Below are positions 8,993 to 16,896 of a stretch of 64,000 bases of DNA, one piece after another (positions within the stretch are counted from its first letter, which is position 1; every line of letters starts with the position of its first letter). The stretch is from Patulibacter minatonensis DSM 18081 (GTDB lineage: Bacteria > Actinomycetota > Thermoleophilia > Solirubrobacterales > Solirubrobacteraceae): contig NZ_KI912613.1 in NCBI RefSeq assembly GCF_000519325.1, forward strand, positions 3,570,918-3,634,917. The letters are read 5' to 3'. The notes beneath the pieces are model-generated. The model saw only the letters and a program-made list of their open reading frames with translations. It did not search any database and was not told where the DNA came from. A program made the position numbers and the translations under genes.

Positions 8993-9019
8993 TCAAGGTC
9001 CCGGTCCCGCCGCCGATCA
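8993..9019 (+). promoter_or_regulatory. Sigma-28-type promoter, leaderless start of CHAP gene
   Basis: TCAAGGTC at 8993-9000, 11 nt, then GCCGATCA at 9012-9019; the -10 half is identical to that of flagellin. The start codons GTG 9025 and ATG 9028 are 5 and 8 nt downstream, at the expected transcription start. Confidence 0.8.
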
Positions 9020-9027
9020 CCCGCGTG

Positions 9028-9651
9028 ATGACCCTCGCCACGACGCTCGACCGGATCGCGCAGCTCCAGGCGCTGGCGGACCCCCAGGCCGCCGCCCGCA
9101 CCGCGGCGGCGCAGCGCGCCGCCGCGGCGGGCGCGACGCAGGCGGCGACCACGACCGCCGCCACCGCGACCCCCACGGGGTTCGCGACGGCGCTCCGGAC
9201 CGCGTCGTCGACGGGCGCGACGACGCCGATGATCGAGGCCGCCCGCAGCCAGCAGGGGGTCACCGAGCAGCCGCCGGGGTCGAACGACGCGCCGCAGATC
9301 GCGGCGTACCGGCAGGCGACCGAGGGCGCCCCGGGACCGGGGCCGTGGTGCGCCTACTTCGTCTCCTGGGCCGCCCGGCAGGCGGGGACGCCGCTCGGCG
9401 ATCGCGGCCAGGGGTTCGGCTCCGTGGACGCGATGTGGTCGTGGGCGCAGGGCGCCGGCCGCGGCGTCCCGAACGGTCCCGGGATCTCCCCGCAGGTCGG
9501 CGACGTGATCGTCCTGGACCAGCACACGGGCATCGTCACGGGCGTCCGTCCCGACGGCACCGTGGAGACGATCGAGGGCAACACCTCGGACCGCGTCGAC
9601 GTCCGCACCCACCCGGCGGGCGAGGCGATCGGGTACGTCCGGATGACGTAG
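9028..9651 (+). CDS. CHAP-domain peptidoglycan hydrolase, probably flagellar
   Basis: The protein has 207 residues (208 if the GTG at 9025 is used). The N-terminus TLATTLDRIAQLQALADPQ is not a Sec signal peptide; it resembles the short leader of flagellar rod-associated hydrolases in Gram-positive bacteria. An Ala/Thr-rich linker follows. The CHAP domain (about residues 75-205) has the catalytic Cys108 in GPWCAYFVSWAA, His166 in LDQHTGIVTGV and a polar EGNTS segment, the usual Cys-His-Asn/Glu arrangement that cuts peptidoglycan amide bonds. The sigma-28 promoter and missing signal peptide suggest export through the flagellar apparatus to open the wall for rod or filament assembly (inference). 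Confidence 0.8.
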   Translation: MTLATTLDRIAQLQALADPQAAARTAAAQRAAAAGATQAATTTAATATPTGFATALRTASSTGATTPMIEAARSQQGVTEQPPGSNDAPQIAAYRQATEGAPGPGPWCAYFVSWAARQAGTPLGDRGQGFGSVDAMWSWAQGAGRGVPNGPGISPQVGDVIVLDQHTGIVTGVRPDGTVETIEGNTSDRVDVRTHPAGEAIGYVRMT

Positions 9652-9758
9652 GAGGGGCGGGAGGAGCGCGCCGAACCGGACGACACCCGCTGCCCGTCGG
9701 CCGCATCCGCCCGGGCCGGGTCGGCACGGTCGACCTCGCGACGGGCGGGGAACGCGGG

Positions 9759-9764
9759 TACCGT
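9759..9764 (+). promoter_or_regulatory. -10 element, leaderless start
   Basis: TACCGT, 6 nt before the GTG at 9771. Confidence 0.6.
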
Positions 9765-9770
9765 CGCGTC

Positions 9771-10331
9771 GTGCGCGTGATCGTGTCGTCGAGAGCCGTG
9801 GTCGGCTGTGCGGTCCTCCTGCTCGCCGCGAGCGTCGCCCTGCTGTGGGTGCCGTGGTTCCCGTTGAACCCGCGGGTCGAGTGCGGGTGGACGTGCTACG
9901 TGCCGCTGGAACCGGGCCGGAAGGGGCCGACGTTCCTGTCGCTCGGCGGCCGGGGCGGGCACTCGGCCGCTGTCCTCGCGTCCATCACCGCGATCCTGGC
10001 GACCACGTCCGCCGTCGTCGTCGCGGTGACGCGACGACACCTGCCGCGCGTCGCGCCGGTGTCACTGATGGTCCTCGGGACGGCGTCGCTGATCGCGTCG
10101 ACCGTCGCGATCCTCCGCATCACGGGAGCCGACATCATCCTGGTCCCGGGGCCCGACCAGGGCCATCTGGTCGGCGATCCGTCGGTCGGGACGGGGGCGG
10201 TCGTCGCCCTCGCGACCGGTGCCGGCACCGTCGTCCTCGGCCTGCTCGCCCTCGTCGCTCCAAGGGCCCCCGGGCCGGCGCGCAGGGAGTCGCGCGCGGC
10301 CGCGGCGCTCCCGCGGGCGCAGGAGCCGTAG
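9771..10331 (+). CDS. Four-helix membrane protein with CGWTCY motif
   Basis: The protein has 186 residues. I chose the GTG at 9771 because a TACCGT hexamer lies 6 nt upstream and the N-terminus then begins a membrane helix (SRAVVGCAVLLLAASVALL). CGWTCYVP at residues 38-43 is predicted outside or at the membrane face, followed by SLGGRGGHS and three more helices, the last with GTGAVVALATGAGTVVLGLL. The same layout, with CGWTCY at identical residue numbers, occurs in the protein at 47315-47932, so these are paralogs. The two Cys residues could bind metal or form a disulfide. I do not recognise the family. Confidence 0.75.
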   Translation: MRVIVSSRAVVGCAVLLLAASVALLWVPWFPLNPRVECGWTCYVPLEPGRKGPTFLSLGGRGGHSAAVLASITAILATTSAVVVAVTRRHLPRVAPVSLMVLGTASLIASTVAILRITGADIILVPGPDQGHLVGDPSVGTGAVVALATGAGTVVLGLLALVAPRAPGPARRESRAAAALPRAQEP

Positions 10332-10404
10332 CGGCTGCCCGCTCGTGCGCGGGTCGAAGCGATGGAGCGGCGCCGACGTCCGCCGACCGCGTGCGCCCGG
10401 CCCC

Positions 10405-10950
10405 TCAGCCCACCGACCGCACGACCCTCGCCGGATTGCCGGCCACGAGCGTCGCCGCGGGCACGTCGCGGCTGACGACCGCGCCGGCGGCGATCACCGC
10501 GCCGTCCCCGACCGCGACCCCGCCGACCACGATCGCGCCGGCGCCGATCCACACGTCCTCGCCGATCCGGATCGACGCGACGACGACGCCGTCCCGGCGC
10601 TCCGCGACCGCCGTCGGGTGCCCGCTGGAGAGCAGGCTGACGTTCGGCCCGATCATCGTGCGGGCGCCGATCTCGATGCCGCCGATGTCGTTCAGCGTGC
10701 AGCCGTGGTTGACGAAGACGTCGGCGCCGACGCGCAGGTCGACGCCGTGGTCGCAGTGGAGCGGCGGGACGAGGCGGAAGCCCTCGGGAGCGGGGCGTCC
10801 GGTCAGCGTCGCCCAGGCCTCGAGGATCGCGTCCTGGTCGGCGTACGGGAGCCGGTTGAGCGCCTCGCAGCACGCGAACGCCCGCGGCACGCCGTCCATC
10901 GCGGCCCGGAGCTCGGCGCTGCCCCGCGGCAGGTGCCGCTCGCCCTTCAC
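10405..10950 (-). CDS. Maltose/galactoside O-acetyltransferase family (hexapeptide repeat)
   Basis: The protein has 181 residues. The N-terminal segment ends in [18 protein letters not shown] and is followed by left-handed beta-helix repeats with [27 protein letters not shown]-like turns and [20 protein letters not shown], the Maa/NodL/LacA pattern. These enzymes move acetyl from acetyl-CoA to sugar hydroxyls; the active His is the one in FVNHGCT. The GTG start (10950-10948) overlaps the TGA of the upstream gene, so the two are translationally coupled. Specific sugar unknown. Confidence 0.9.
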   Translation of the reverse strand: MKGERHLPRGSAELRAAMDGVPRAFACCEALNRLPYADQDAILEAWATLTGRPAPEGFRLVPPLHCDHGVDLRVGADVFVNHGCTLNDIGGIEIGARTMIGPNVSLLSSGHPTAVAERRDGVVVASIRIGEDVWIGAGAIVVGGVAVGDGAVIAAGAVVSRDVPAATLVAGNPARVVRSVG

Positions 10951-11414
10951 GCGCCGCGCCGGAGCGGCGCCCACATCGCCGGGTACGGACCCGCCCGCAT
11001 CGTGTCCGTCGCCGCGGACGCCGGGATCACGTTGTGCATCGACAGGTGCAGGACCTCCGGGTCGGAGGCGTCGACGACGACCTGCCAGCCCCAGTCCCCG
11101 GCGTACGTGCAGGAGACGGTCAGCACGCGGCCGGCCGAGGTCCCGGAGAGGACCCGCGGCTCCGGCTTCTGGTGCCACGAGTCCCCCCAGAGCCCGACGA
11201 CGGTGCCCGGGGCCTCGCCGGCGCCGAGCACGAGCAGGCCGTCCTGCTCGCCGTCCTGGGGGTGCGACCACGTGTACGCGATCTCGGTCAGGTGCCCACC
11301 GGCCGCGCCCCGGACGACGGCCCCGGCCGGGGCGTCCTGCAGCGGGTCGTCGGGCATCAGGCGGAACCCGTTGGTGCCGGTCCAGGATCCGGTGTGCCCG
11401 GCGAACGCGTCCAT
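10947..11414 (-). CDS. Lipocalin-like hypothetical protein (DUF1579-like)
   Basis: The protein has 155 residues, cytoplasmic, with no signal peptide or membrane segment. It begins [17 protein letters not shown] and has alternating beta-strand patterns ([47 protein letters not shown]). This resembles DUF1579 or other small calycin-fold proteins that start with a G-x-W motif; similarity is by eye only. A TACGGT hexamer lies 6 nt before the ATG. It is co-translated with the acetyltransferase downstream. Confidence 0.6.
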   Translation of the reverse strand: MDAFAGHTGSWTGTNGFRLMPDDPLQDAPAGAVVRGAAGGHLTEIAYTWSHPQDGEQDGLLVLGAGEAPGTVVGLWGDSWHQKPEPRVLSGTSAGRVLTVSCTYAGDWGWQVVVDASDPEVLHLSMHNVIPASAATDTMRAGPYPAMWAPLRRGA

Positions 11415-11420
11415 CGGCGG

Positions 11421-11426
11421 ACCGTA
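11421..11426 (-). promoter_or_regulatory. -10 element, leaderless start
   Basis: TACGGT on the minus strand, 6 nt before the ATG at 11414. Confidence 0.6.
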
Positions 11427-11447
11427 CCGCCGGGTGCGGCGCGTGCC

Positions 11448-11903
11448 CTACGCCGTCGTGGTGCCCGCGGGCTCCGGTGCGCCGGGCTTCGCCGCCGGGT
11501 CGACCCACATGACCTGCCAGCCGTGGCCGTCGAGGTCGAAGAAGCTGCGCGTGTACATGAAGCCGAAGTCCTCGACCCCGTCGGCCTCGGTGGCACCCTC
11601 GGCCAGCGCCGTGGCGGAGACCGCGTCGACCTCGTCCTTGGACCCGACGGTGAACGTGTAGAGCGCCAGGGCGTGGGTGGACGGGTCGCCGGCGGGCAGC
11701 TTCGAGTACTGCGCGAAGCTCTCGCGGCTGGACAGCATCACGGACGCCTCGTCACCGAAGACGAGCAGCGCGTTCTGTCCCTCGACGCTGGCCCGCGGGT
11801 CGAGTCCGAAGCCCAGCTTCAGGAAGAACGCCCTGCTGCGCTCGACGTCGGCGACCTGCATGTTGACGATCAGGGAGCGTGAGGGATGTGCGGGAGTGGT
11901 CAT
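11448..11903 (-). CDS. VOC-family protein (glyoxalase/bleomycin-resistance fold)
   Basis: The protein has 151 residues. The ATG at 11903 starts [19 protein letters not shown]; the open frame continues upstream but into the sigma-factor gene, in another frame, so I reject the longer form. Paired beta-alpha-beta-beta-beta units are visible: [16 protein letters not shown] in the first half and [16 protein letters not shown] in the second. The DLDGH motif carries the usual metal ligand region. Such proteins are metal-dependent lyases, dioxygenases or resistance proteins, and the substrate cannot be told. Single gene. Confidence 0.85.
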   Translation of the reverse strand: MTTPAHPSRSLIVNMQVADVERSRAFFLKLGFGLDPRASVEGQNALLVFGDEASVMLSSRESFAQYSKLPAGDPSTHALALYTFTVGSKDEVDAVSATALAEGATEADGVEDFGFMYTRSFFDLDGHGWQVMWVDPAAKPGAPEPAGTTTA

Positions 11904-12012
11904 GGTGGGGTCCGTCCGGAGGTTCGGTGGGGTGTCGCTGATGGTCAGACCCCACGCGGACCCGGAACTCATCTGACGGACGTCGAGTTGGCGCGAGGAC
12001 GCTCCCCGCCGA

Positions 12013-12837
12013 TCAGTCGACGAGGGAGCCCAGGAGCTCCGCGTCGCCCCCGAGCGCGACCCGCAGGCGCTTGCGGAGCGTCCCGGCGATCTGGCAGACG
12101 CGGGACTCGGAGACGCCGAGCAGCTCGCCGATCTCCCGCAGACGCCGCTCCTCGACGTAGAGCAGCAGCGCGACCTCGCGCTCGCGCGACGGCAGCGCGG
12201 CGACCGCGGCGGCGACCCGGTCACGGGCCTCCTTGACGGCGGTGGCGTGCTCGGGATCCATCGAGCGGTCGCGCATCGCGATCGTCTCCGCCCGGTCGAC
12301 GACGACGCCGTCGGAGCCGGAGACCGTGGTGGCGAGCGACTCGACCTCGGCCAGGGCCAGCTGGTCGCGCCGGCCCCGGACCTCGTCGGGCGTGCTCTCC
12401 AGGCGGTCGGCCAGCTCGACGTCGGTCGGCTCGCGCTCGAGGTGCCCGCGCAGCTCCCGACGCGCCTTCTCGGCGTCGCGCTCCCAGCGGCGCAGCGACC
12501 GCGGCGCCCAGTCGCGGCGGCGGAGCTCGTCGAGGACGGCACCGTGGATGCGCGTCCAGGCGAACTGCTCGAGCGTCGCGCCCTTGACGGGGTCGTACCG
12601 CTCGATCGAGACGACGAGGGCTTCGTAGCCGGCCGCCGCGAGGTCGTCCATCTCGCAGTAGGCGGGGAGCTGCCGGATCTTCCTCGTGACGATGTGCCGG
12701 ACGAGCGGCGTCAGGAGGAAGACCAGGTCGTCGCGCTCCTGCTTCGACCCCGTCGCGCGGTACCGCTCCCAACGGGCGAGCAGCTGCTCGGACGTCGGGC
12801 GACGGTCTGGACGCTGGCGGGTGGTGAGCGGGCTCAT
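12013..12837 (-). CDS. fliA: RNA polymerase sigma factor, FliA/WhiG family (sigma-28)
   Basis: The protein has 274 residues. Region 2 includes LVFLLTPLVRHIVTRKI, MDDLAAAGYEALVVSIERYD and the hallmark WTRIHGAVLDELRRRDW-APRS, which in FliA reads RIRGAMLDELRxxDWVPRS. Region 3 (REPTDVELADRLESTPDEV) and region 4 (LPSREREVALLLYVEERRLREIGELLGVSESRVCQI) follow. Region 1.1 is absent, as in the family. It should recognise promoters like those at 3847, 4932 and 8993, about 4-9 kb away. No anti-sigma FlgM is adjacent; the upstream 438-nt gap may hold its control sites. WhiG-like developmental roles are possible, but nearby flagellar targets favour motility. Confidence 0.93.
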   Translation of the reverse strand: MSPLTTRQRPDRRPTSEQLLARWERYRATGSKQERDDLVFLLTPLVRHIVTRKIRQLPAYCEMDDLAAAGYEALVVSIERYDPVKGATLEQFAWTRIHGAVLDELRRRDWAPRSLRRWERDAEKARRELRGHLEREPTDVELADRLESTPDEVRGRRDQLALAEVESLATTVSGSDGVVVDRAETIAMRDRSMDPEHATAVKEARDRVAAAVAALPSREREVALLLYVEERRLREIGELLGVSESRVCQIAGTLRKRLRVALGGDAELLGSLVD

Positions 12838-13275
12838 GGAAATCCGATCCGGGGGATGCTTCGGGGCGATCGAGGGGGAGGGGGTCCCCCGTCCTGGGGA
12901 CCTACGATCGTCGGATCTGGAGGCCGAAGTTGGCGGAACTCAACGGATGATCCCCCCGTGTACGGCGTTCATACGCTGGATGTCCAAAGCGCTAAACACC
13001 CGCCCCGACGGGCGGTGTTTCGAAACCGGATCCCGTTCTACGACGGGTAACGCTGGTCACGCGGGCCTCGCGGCCGTGTCGCACATCGCCTCCCCCGATC
13101 GGTGGATGTCCAGTGCCGATCGGCGTTCTTGAGCGTCTTGCGTGCCCTGGGCCACAGTAGGGCATGGCGGCCGCTGCATCAAACGTTTAGACGTCCAGAT
13201 CGCGAAAATGGACGATCGGTGGACGCGCGGGACGCGGCGTCCGTTCGGCGGGCCGAATCCGCGTCCCGGGCGCGG
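12838..13275. other. 438-nt regulatory gap upstream of fliA
   Basis: No gene is visible. The stretch is richer in A/T than its surroundings. It holds an inverted repeat at 12994-13020 (AAACACC(C)GCCC with GGGCGGTGTTT) and three near-palindromic 10-mers of the form TGGAYGTCCA/TAGACGTCCA at 12977-12986, 13103-13112 and 13188-13197, plus AAACGTTT at 13181-13188. The sites look like operators for a dimeric regulator, but none is a known consensus to me. Confidence 0.45.
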
Positions 13276-13545
13276 TCAGGCCGAGGCGAAGAGCCGCCGG
13301 AGGGTGTCGCGGTGCTTGACCAGGAGGACGATCGCCACGGCCACGAGGATCAGGACGATCCAGCCCGCGCTGAGGTCGGAGGAGCCGTGTCCGGACCCGT
13401 AGTAGTGATGGCCGCCGTACGAGCCGGAGCCGTGGGACGTCGACGCGTGGTACGAGGACGACGATCCCGAGGAGTGGCTCGAGAAGTGGTGGCTGCCGAT
13501 GCCGGCGCGGGGGAGGACGGCGGTGGTGGGGACGGCGGTGAGCAT
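13276..13545 (-). CDS. Small His/Ser/Gly-rich single-pass membrane protein
   Basis: The protein has 89 residues. The ATG at 13545 has CAGGAT 6 nt upstream; the longer frame to 13728 runs into the divergent hydrolase promoter. Residues about 15-58 are a low-complexity His/Ser/Gly/Tyr segment (SHHFSSHSSGSSSSYHAST, YGGHHYYGSGHGSS), then one membrane helix (AGWIVLILVAVAIVLLV) and a basic tail KHRDTLRRLF. With a basic C-terminus inside, the His-rich part would face outside and could bind metal. Family not recognised. Confidence 0.6.
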   Translation of the reverse strand: MLTAVPTTAVLPRAGIGSHHFSSHSSGSSSSYHASTSHGSGSYGGHHYYGSGHGSSDLSAGWIVLILVAVAIVLLVKHRDTLRRLFASA

Positions 13546-13694
13546 GGGTCCATCCTGCGACGGACCGGCAGCCGCGACCATCGCCGCCCGGGGTGGACCG
13601 CACCACCCCCTCCGCGCCGGGCGCGCCCGGCGCAGCCCGTCGGCCGGCGTCGGCGTCCGCCCGAGCCCGTCGCGGAGCGCCCGTCGCCCCGTTG

Positions 13695-13700
13695 TAGGTT
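13695..13700 (+). promoter_or_regulatory. -10 element, leaderless start
   Basis: TAGGTT, 6 nt before the ATG at 13707. Confidence 0.6.
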
Positions 13701-13706
13701 CACGGC

Positions 13707-14552
13707 ATGTCGACCCCGCACCGCACACGGACCGTGACCGTCGGAGGGGTCGGCTCCCCGGTGCTCGACCAGGGCCCGGCGGACGCCGACGAGGCGGTCG
13801 TGTTCGTCCACGGCAACCCGGGTGCGCGGGCGGACTGGGCGGACCTGCTCTCCCGCCTGCCGTCCGGCGTCCGCGCGATCGCGCTGGACATGCCGGGTTT
13901 CGGGGCCGCCGACGCCCCCGCCGACTTCCCCTACGACGTCGACGGGTACGGCCGGCACCTCGGCGGGGTGCTGGACGAACTCGGCGTGCGGCGGGTCCAC
14001 CTGGTCCTGCACGACTTCGGGGGGCCGTGGGGCCTCTCGTGGGCGGCCCGGCACCCCGGTGCGGTGCGGAGCATCGTCCTGTTGAACACCGGCTCGCTGA
14101 GCGGCTACCGCTGGCACCACTGGGCGCGGATCTGGCGCACGAGGGTGCTCGGCGAGCTCTTCATGGCGCTGTCGTTCCGCCCGCTCCTCGTCCGGGTCTT
14201 CCGCCGCGAGAACCCCGGCCTCTCCGACGCCCACCTCGGCCGGATCTACGACCAGCTGGCGCCGCGGACGACCAAGCGGGCGGTCCTCCGCCTCTACCGT
14301 GCGACACCGCCGGACTGGATGGGGCGGGACCGCGAGGCCCTGCGGGCGATCGATCCCCCGGTGCTCGTGGTGTGGGGGACCGACGACCGGTACCTGCCCA
14401 CCGTGCAGGCCGACCGTCAGGTGGAGACCTTCCCGTCGGTGCGGGTCGAGAAGCTCGAGGGCCGCGGCCACTGGGCGTACCTCGAGGACCCGGAGGCCGT
14501 CGCCGCCCACGTGCTCCCCTTCCTGGCGCAGCAGGTGGCGGCCACGGAGTGA
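13707..14552 (+). CDS. Alpha/beta hydrolase, haloalkane dehalogenase-like
   Basis: The protein has 281 residues. FVHGNPGARADWADLL gives the oxyanion HGNP motif. The nucleophile elbow reads LHDFGGPWGLSWA, that is Asp rather than Ser, as in haloalkane dehalogenases and epoxide hydrolases. VVWGTDDRYLPTVQ holds the acid region, and EGRGHWAYLEDPEAV the catalytic His. Substrate cannot be assigned from sequence. It is a single gene whose 3' end faces the mutase gene at 14698. Confidence 0.9.
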   Translation: MSTPHRTRTVTVGGVGSPVLDQGPADADEAVVFVHGNPGARADWADLLSRLPSGVRAIALDMPGFGAADAPADFPYDVDGYGRHLGGVLDELGVRRVHLVLHDFGGPWGLSWAARHPGAVRSIVLLNTGSLSGYRWHHWARIWRTRVLGELFMALSFRPLLVRVFRRENPGLSDAHLGRIYDQLAPRTTKRAVLRLYRATPPDWMGRDREALRAIDPPVLVVWGTDDRYLPTVQADRQVETFPSVRVEKLEGRGHWAYLEDPEAVAAHVLPFLAQQVAATE

Positions 14553-14697
14553 CGGACGGGACCGTCGCGCCGGCGGTCGGTGCGACCTCCGGCGCGGCCG
14601 CCCGGCCCTCCGCACGGGAGGCGCTCCGCCGATCGGCGACGGGCCACGCCGCGCGCGCCCCGCCTGCCGGGCCCGCGCCGTCGGGCCGGTCCCGCGA

Positions 14698-16752
14698 TCA
14701 GCTCGCGGCGCCGGCCTCGATCGACCCGCCGGTGGGGGCGGGGACGTCGGCGGCGTCGAGCACGCCGTTGGCCTCCGCGACGATGCGCGTGATGTCGGCC
14801 ATGATCACCGAGATGTCGAAGTCCTTGGGCGTGTAGACGCCCGCGACGCCGGCGTCGGCCAGCGGCTGCGCGTCGGCCTCGGGGATGATGCCGCCGACGA
14901 TCACGGGCACGTCGACGCCCTTGTCGCGGAGCTCCTGGATCACGGCCGGGATCAGCTCCAGGTGGCTGCCCGAGAGGATCGAGAGGCCGATGACGTGGAC
15001 GCCCTCCTGCTCGGCCGAGTGCGCGATCTGCTCGGGCGTCAGGCGGATGCCCTCGTAGACGACGTCCATGCCGACGTCGCGGGCGCGGACGGCGATCTGC
15101 TCCGCGCCGTTGGAGTGGCCGTCGAGGCCCGGCTTGCCGACGAGGATCTTGATGCGGCGGCCCATGGCCTCCGACACCCGCTCGACCTCGGCCTGCACGG
15201 CCTCCAGCGACTCGGAGCGGTCCGTCGTGGACGCGGCCTCGCCGACGCCCGTCGGGCCGCGGTACTCGCCGAACGCGGCGCGCAGCGTCTTGGCCCACTC
15301 GCCGGTCGTGACCCCCGCGCGGGCGGCCTCGATCGACGCGGGCATGATGTTCTCGTCCGACCCGGCGACCTCGGCCAGGCGGGTCAGCGCGGCGTCGACG
15401 GCGGCCTGGTCGCGACCGGCGCGCCACTCGGCGATCGCGTCCTTCGCGTGCTGCTCGACGGCGTGGTCGACGGTCATGATCCCGCCGTCGCCCGCCGCCG
15501 TCAGGGGGGAGGGCTCGGTCTCCGTGTACTTGTTGATGCCGACGACGGTGAGGTCGTTGCGCTCGATCCGGGCGATCCGCTCGCGGTGGCTCTCCACGAG
15601 CGAGCTCTTCATGTAGTCGACGGCCTCGACCGCGCCGCCGTGCTCGGCGACCACGGCCATCTCGGCACGGGCGCCCTCGAGGAGCTCGTCGACCAGGCCC
15701 TCCATGACGACGGAGCCCTCGAAGATGTCGGGGTACTCGAGCAGGTCGGTCTCGAACGCCAGGACCTGCTGGATGCGCAGGGCCCACTGCTGGTCCCAGG
15801 CGCGGGGGAGCCCGAGGGCCTCGTTCCACGCCGGCAGCTGCAGCGCGCGGGCGCGGGCGTTGCGGCCGAGCGTGACGGCCAGCGCCTCGAGCACGATCCG
15901 CTGGACGTTGTTCTCCGGCTGCGCCTCGGTCAGGCCGAGCGAGTTGACCTGCACGCCGTAGCGGAAGCGCAGGGCCTTCTCGTCGGTGATCCCGTAGCGG
16001 TCGCGACCGAGGGCCTCCCAGAGGACGCCCATCGCGCGGAGCTTCGCGTGCTCCTCGATGAACCGCACGCCGGCGTTGACGAAGAACGAGATGCGGGAGA
16101 AGACCTTCGGCATCACCGACGGGTCGACCTTCTCGGCCGCCGCGTCGAGCACCGCGATCGCGTTGGACATCGCGTAGGCGATCTCCTGGACCGGCGTGGC
16201 CCCGGCCTCCTGCAGGTGGTAGCTGCAGATGTTGATCGGGTTCCACTTGGGGACGTGCTCGACCGTGTAGGCGATCATGTCCGCGATCAGCCGCATCGAG
16301 GGGCCGGGCGGGAACGCGTAGGTGCCGCGCGCCAGGAACTCCTTGATGATGTCGTTCTGCGTGGTGCCCTGGAGCGCGCGCTGGATCTCCTCCGGATCGC
16401 TGTCCGGGTTCTGCTCCTCGGCGGCGACGATGTACATCGAGAGCATCCACGCGGCGACCGCGTTGATCGTCATCGACGTGTTCATCGTCTGCAGCGGGAT
16501 GCCGTCCATGAGGACCCGCATGTCGCCGATGTGGGAGACCGGGACGCCGACCTTGCCGACCTCGCCGCGCGCGAGCGTGTCGTCGGGGTCGTAGCCGGTC
16601 TGTGTCGGCAGGTCGAACGCGACGGAGAGGCCGGTCTGGCCCTTCGCGAGGTTGCCGCGGTAGAGCTCGTTGGACGCCTTCGCCGTGGAGTGCCCGGCGT
16701 AGGTCCGCATCAGCCAGGGACGGTCCGGCTTCGGCAGGCGTGGGCTGGTCAT
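14698..16752 (-). CDS. meaA: Acyl-CoA mutase, MeaA type (ethylmalonyl-/methylmalonyl-CoA mutase)
   Basis: The protein has 684 residues, one chain with both domains. The N-terminal TIM barrel opens with RPWLMRTYAGHSTAKASNEL and GQTGLSVAFDLPTQTGYDPD, the wording of MeaA proteins; then TMNTSMTINAVAAWMLSMY and PINICSYHLQEAGATP. The C-terminal cobalamin domain has VGKPGLDGHSNGAEQ (His of DxHxxG near residue 546) and ends with VIVGGIIP and GVAGVYTPKDFD. MeaA rearranges (2R)-ethylmalonyl-CoA to methylsuccinyl-CoA in the ethylmalonyl-CoA pathway; classical methylmalonyl-CoA mutase is the alternative. The crotonyl-CoA carboxylase/reductase at 26174 supports the former. TACACT lies 6 nt before the ATG. 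Confidence 0.85.
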   Translation of the reverse strand: MTSPRLPKPDRPWLMRTYAGHSTAKASNELYRGNLAKGQTGLSVAFDLPTQTGYDPDDTLARGEVGKVGVPVSHIGDMRVLMDGIPLQTMNTSMTINAVAAWMLSMYIVAAEEQNPDSDPEEIQRALQGTTQNDIIKEFLARGTYAFPPGPSMRLIADMIAYTVEHVPKWNPINICSYHLQEAGATPVQEIAYAMSNAIAVLDAAAEKVDPSVMPKVFSRISFFVNAGVRFIEEHAKLRAMGVLWEALGRDRYGITDEKALRFRYGVQVNSLGLTEAQPENNVQRIVLEALAVTLGRNARARALQLPAWNEALGLPRAWDQQWALRIQQVLAFETDLLEYPDIFEGSVVMEGLVDELLEGARAEMAVVAEHGGAVEAVDYMKSSLVESHRERIARIERNDLTVVGINKYTETEPSPLTAAGDGGIMTVDHAVEQHAKDAIAEWRAGRDQAAVDAALTRLAEVAGSDENIMPASIEAARAGVTTGEWAKTLRAAFGEYRGPTGVGEAASTTDRSESLEAVQAEVERVSEAMGRRIKILVGKPGLDGHSNGAEQIAVRARDVGMDVVYEGIRLTPEQIAHSAEQEGVHVIGLSILSGSHLELIPAVIQELRDKGVDVPVIVGGIIPEADAQPLADAGVAGVYTPKDFDISVIMADITRIVAEANGVLDAADVPAPTGGSIEAGAAS

Positions 16753-16758
16753 CCCGGG

Positions 16759-16764
16759 AGTGTA
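16759..16764 (-). promoter_or_regulatory. -10 element, leaderless start of meaA
   Basis: TACACT on the minus strand, 6 nt before the ATG at 16752. Confidence 0.65.
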
Positions 16765-16896
16765 AGCCGCACCCCCCGTCCGAGGGGTGGTGCGTGATCC
16801 ACCGCATCGGACGTCCCCACATCCGGGCACCACATCGCGGGCCGGGGAATGCGACCGGCGGTAGGTTCCGGACCCCGCGGCCCGGGGCGTCCGCGG

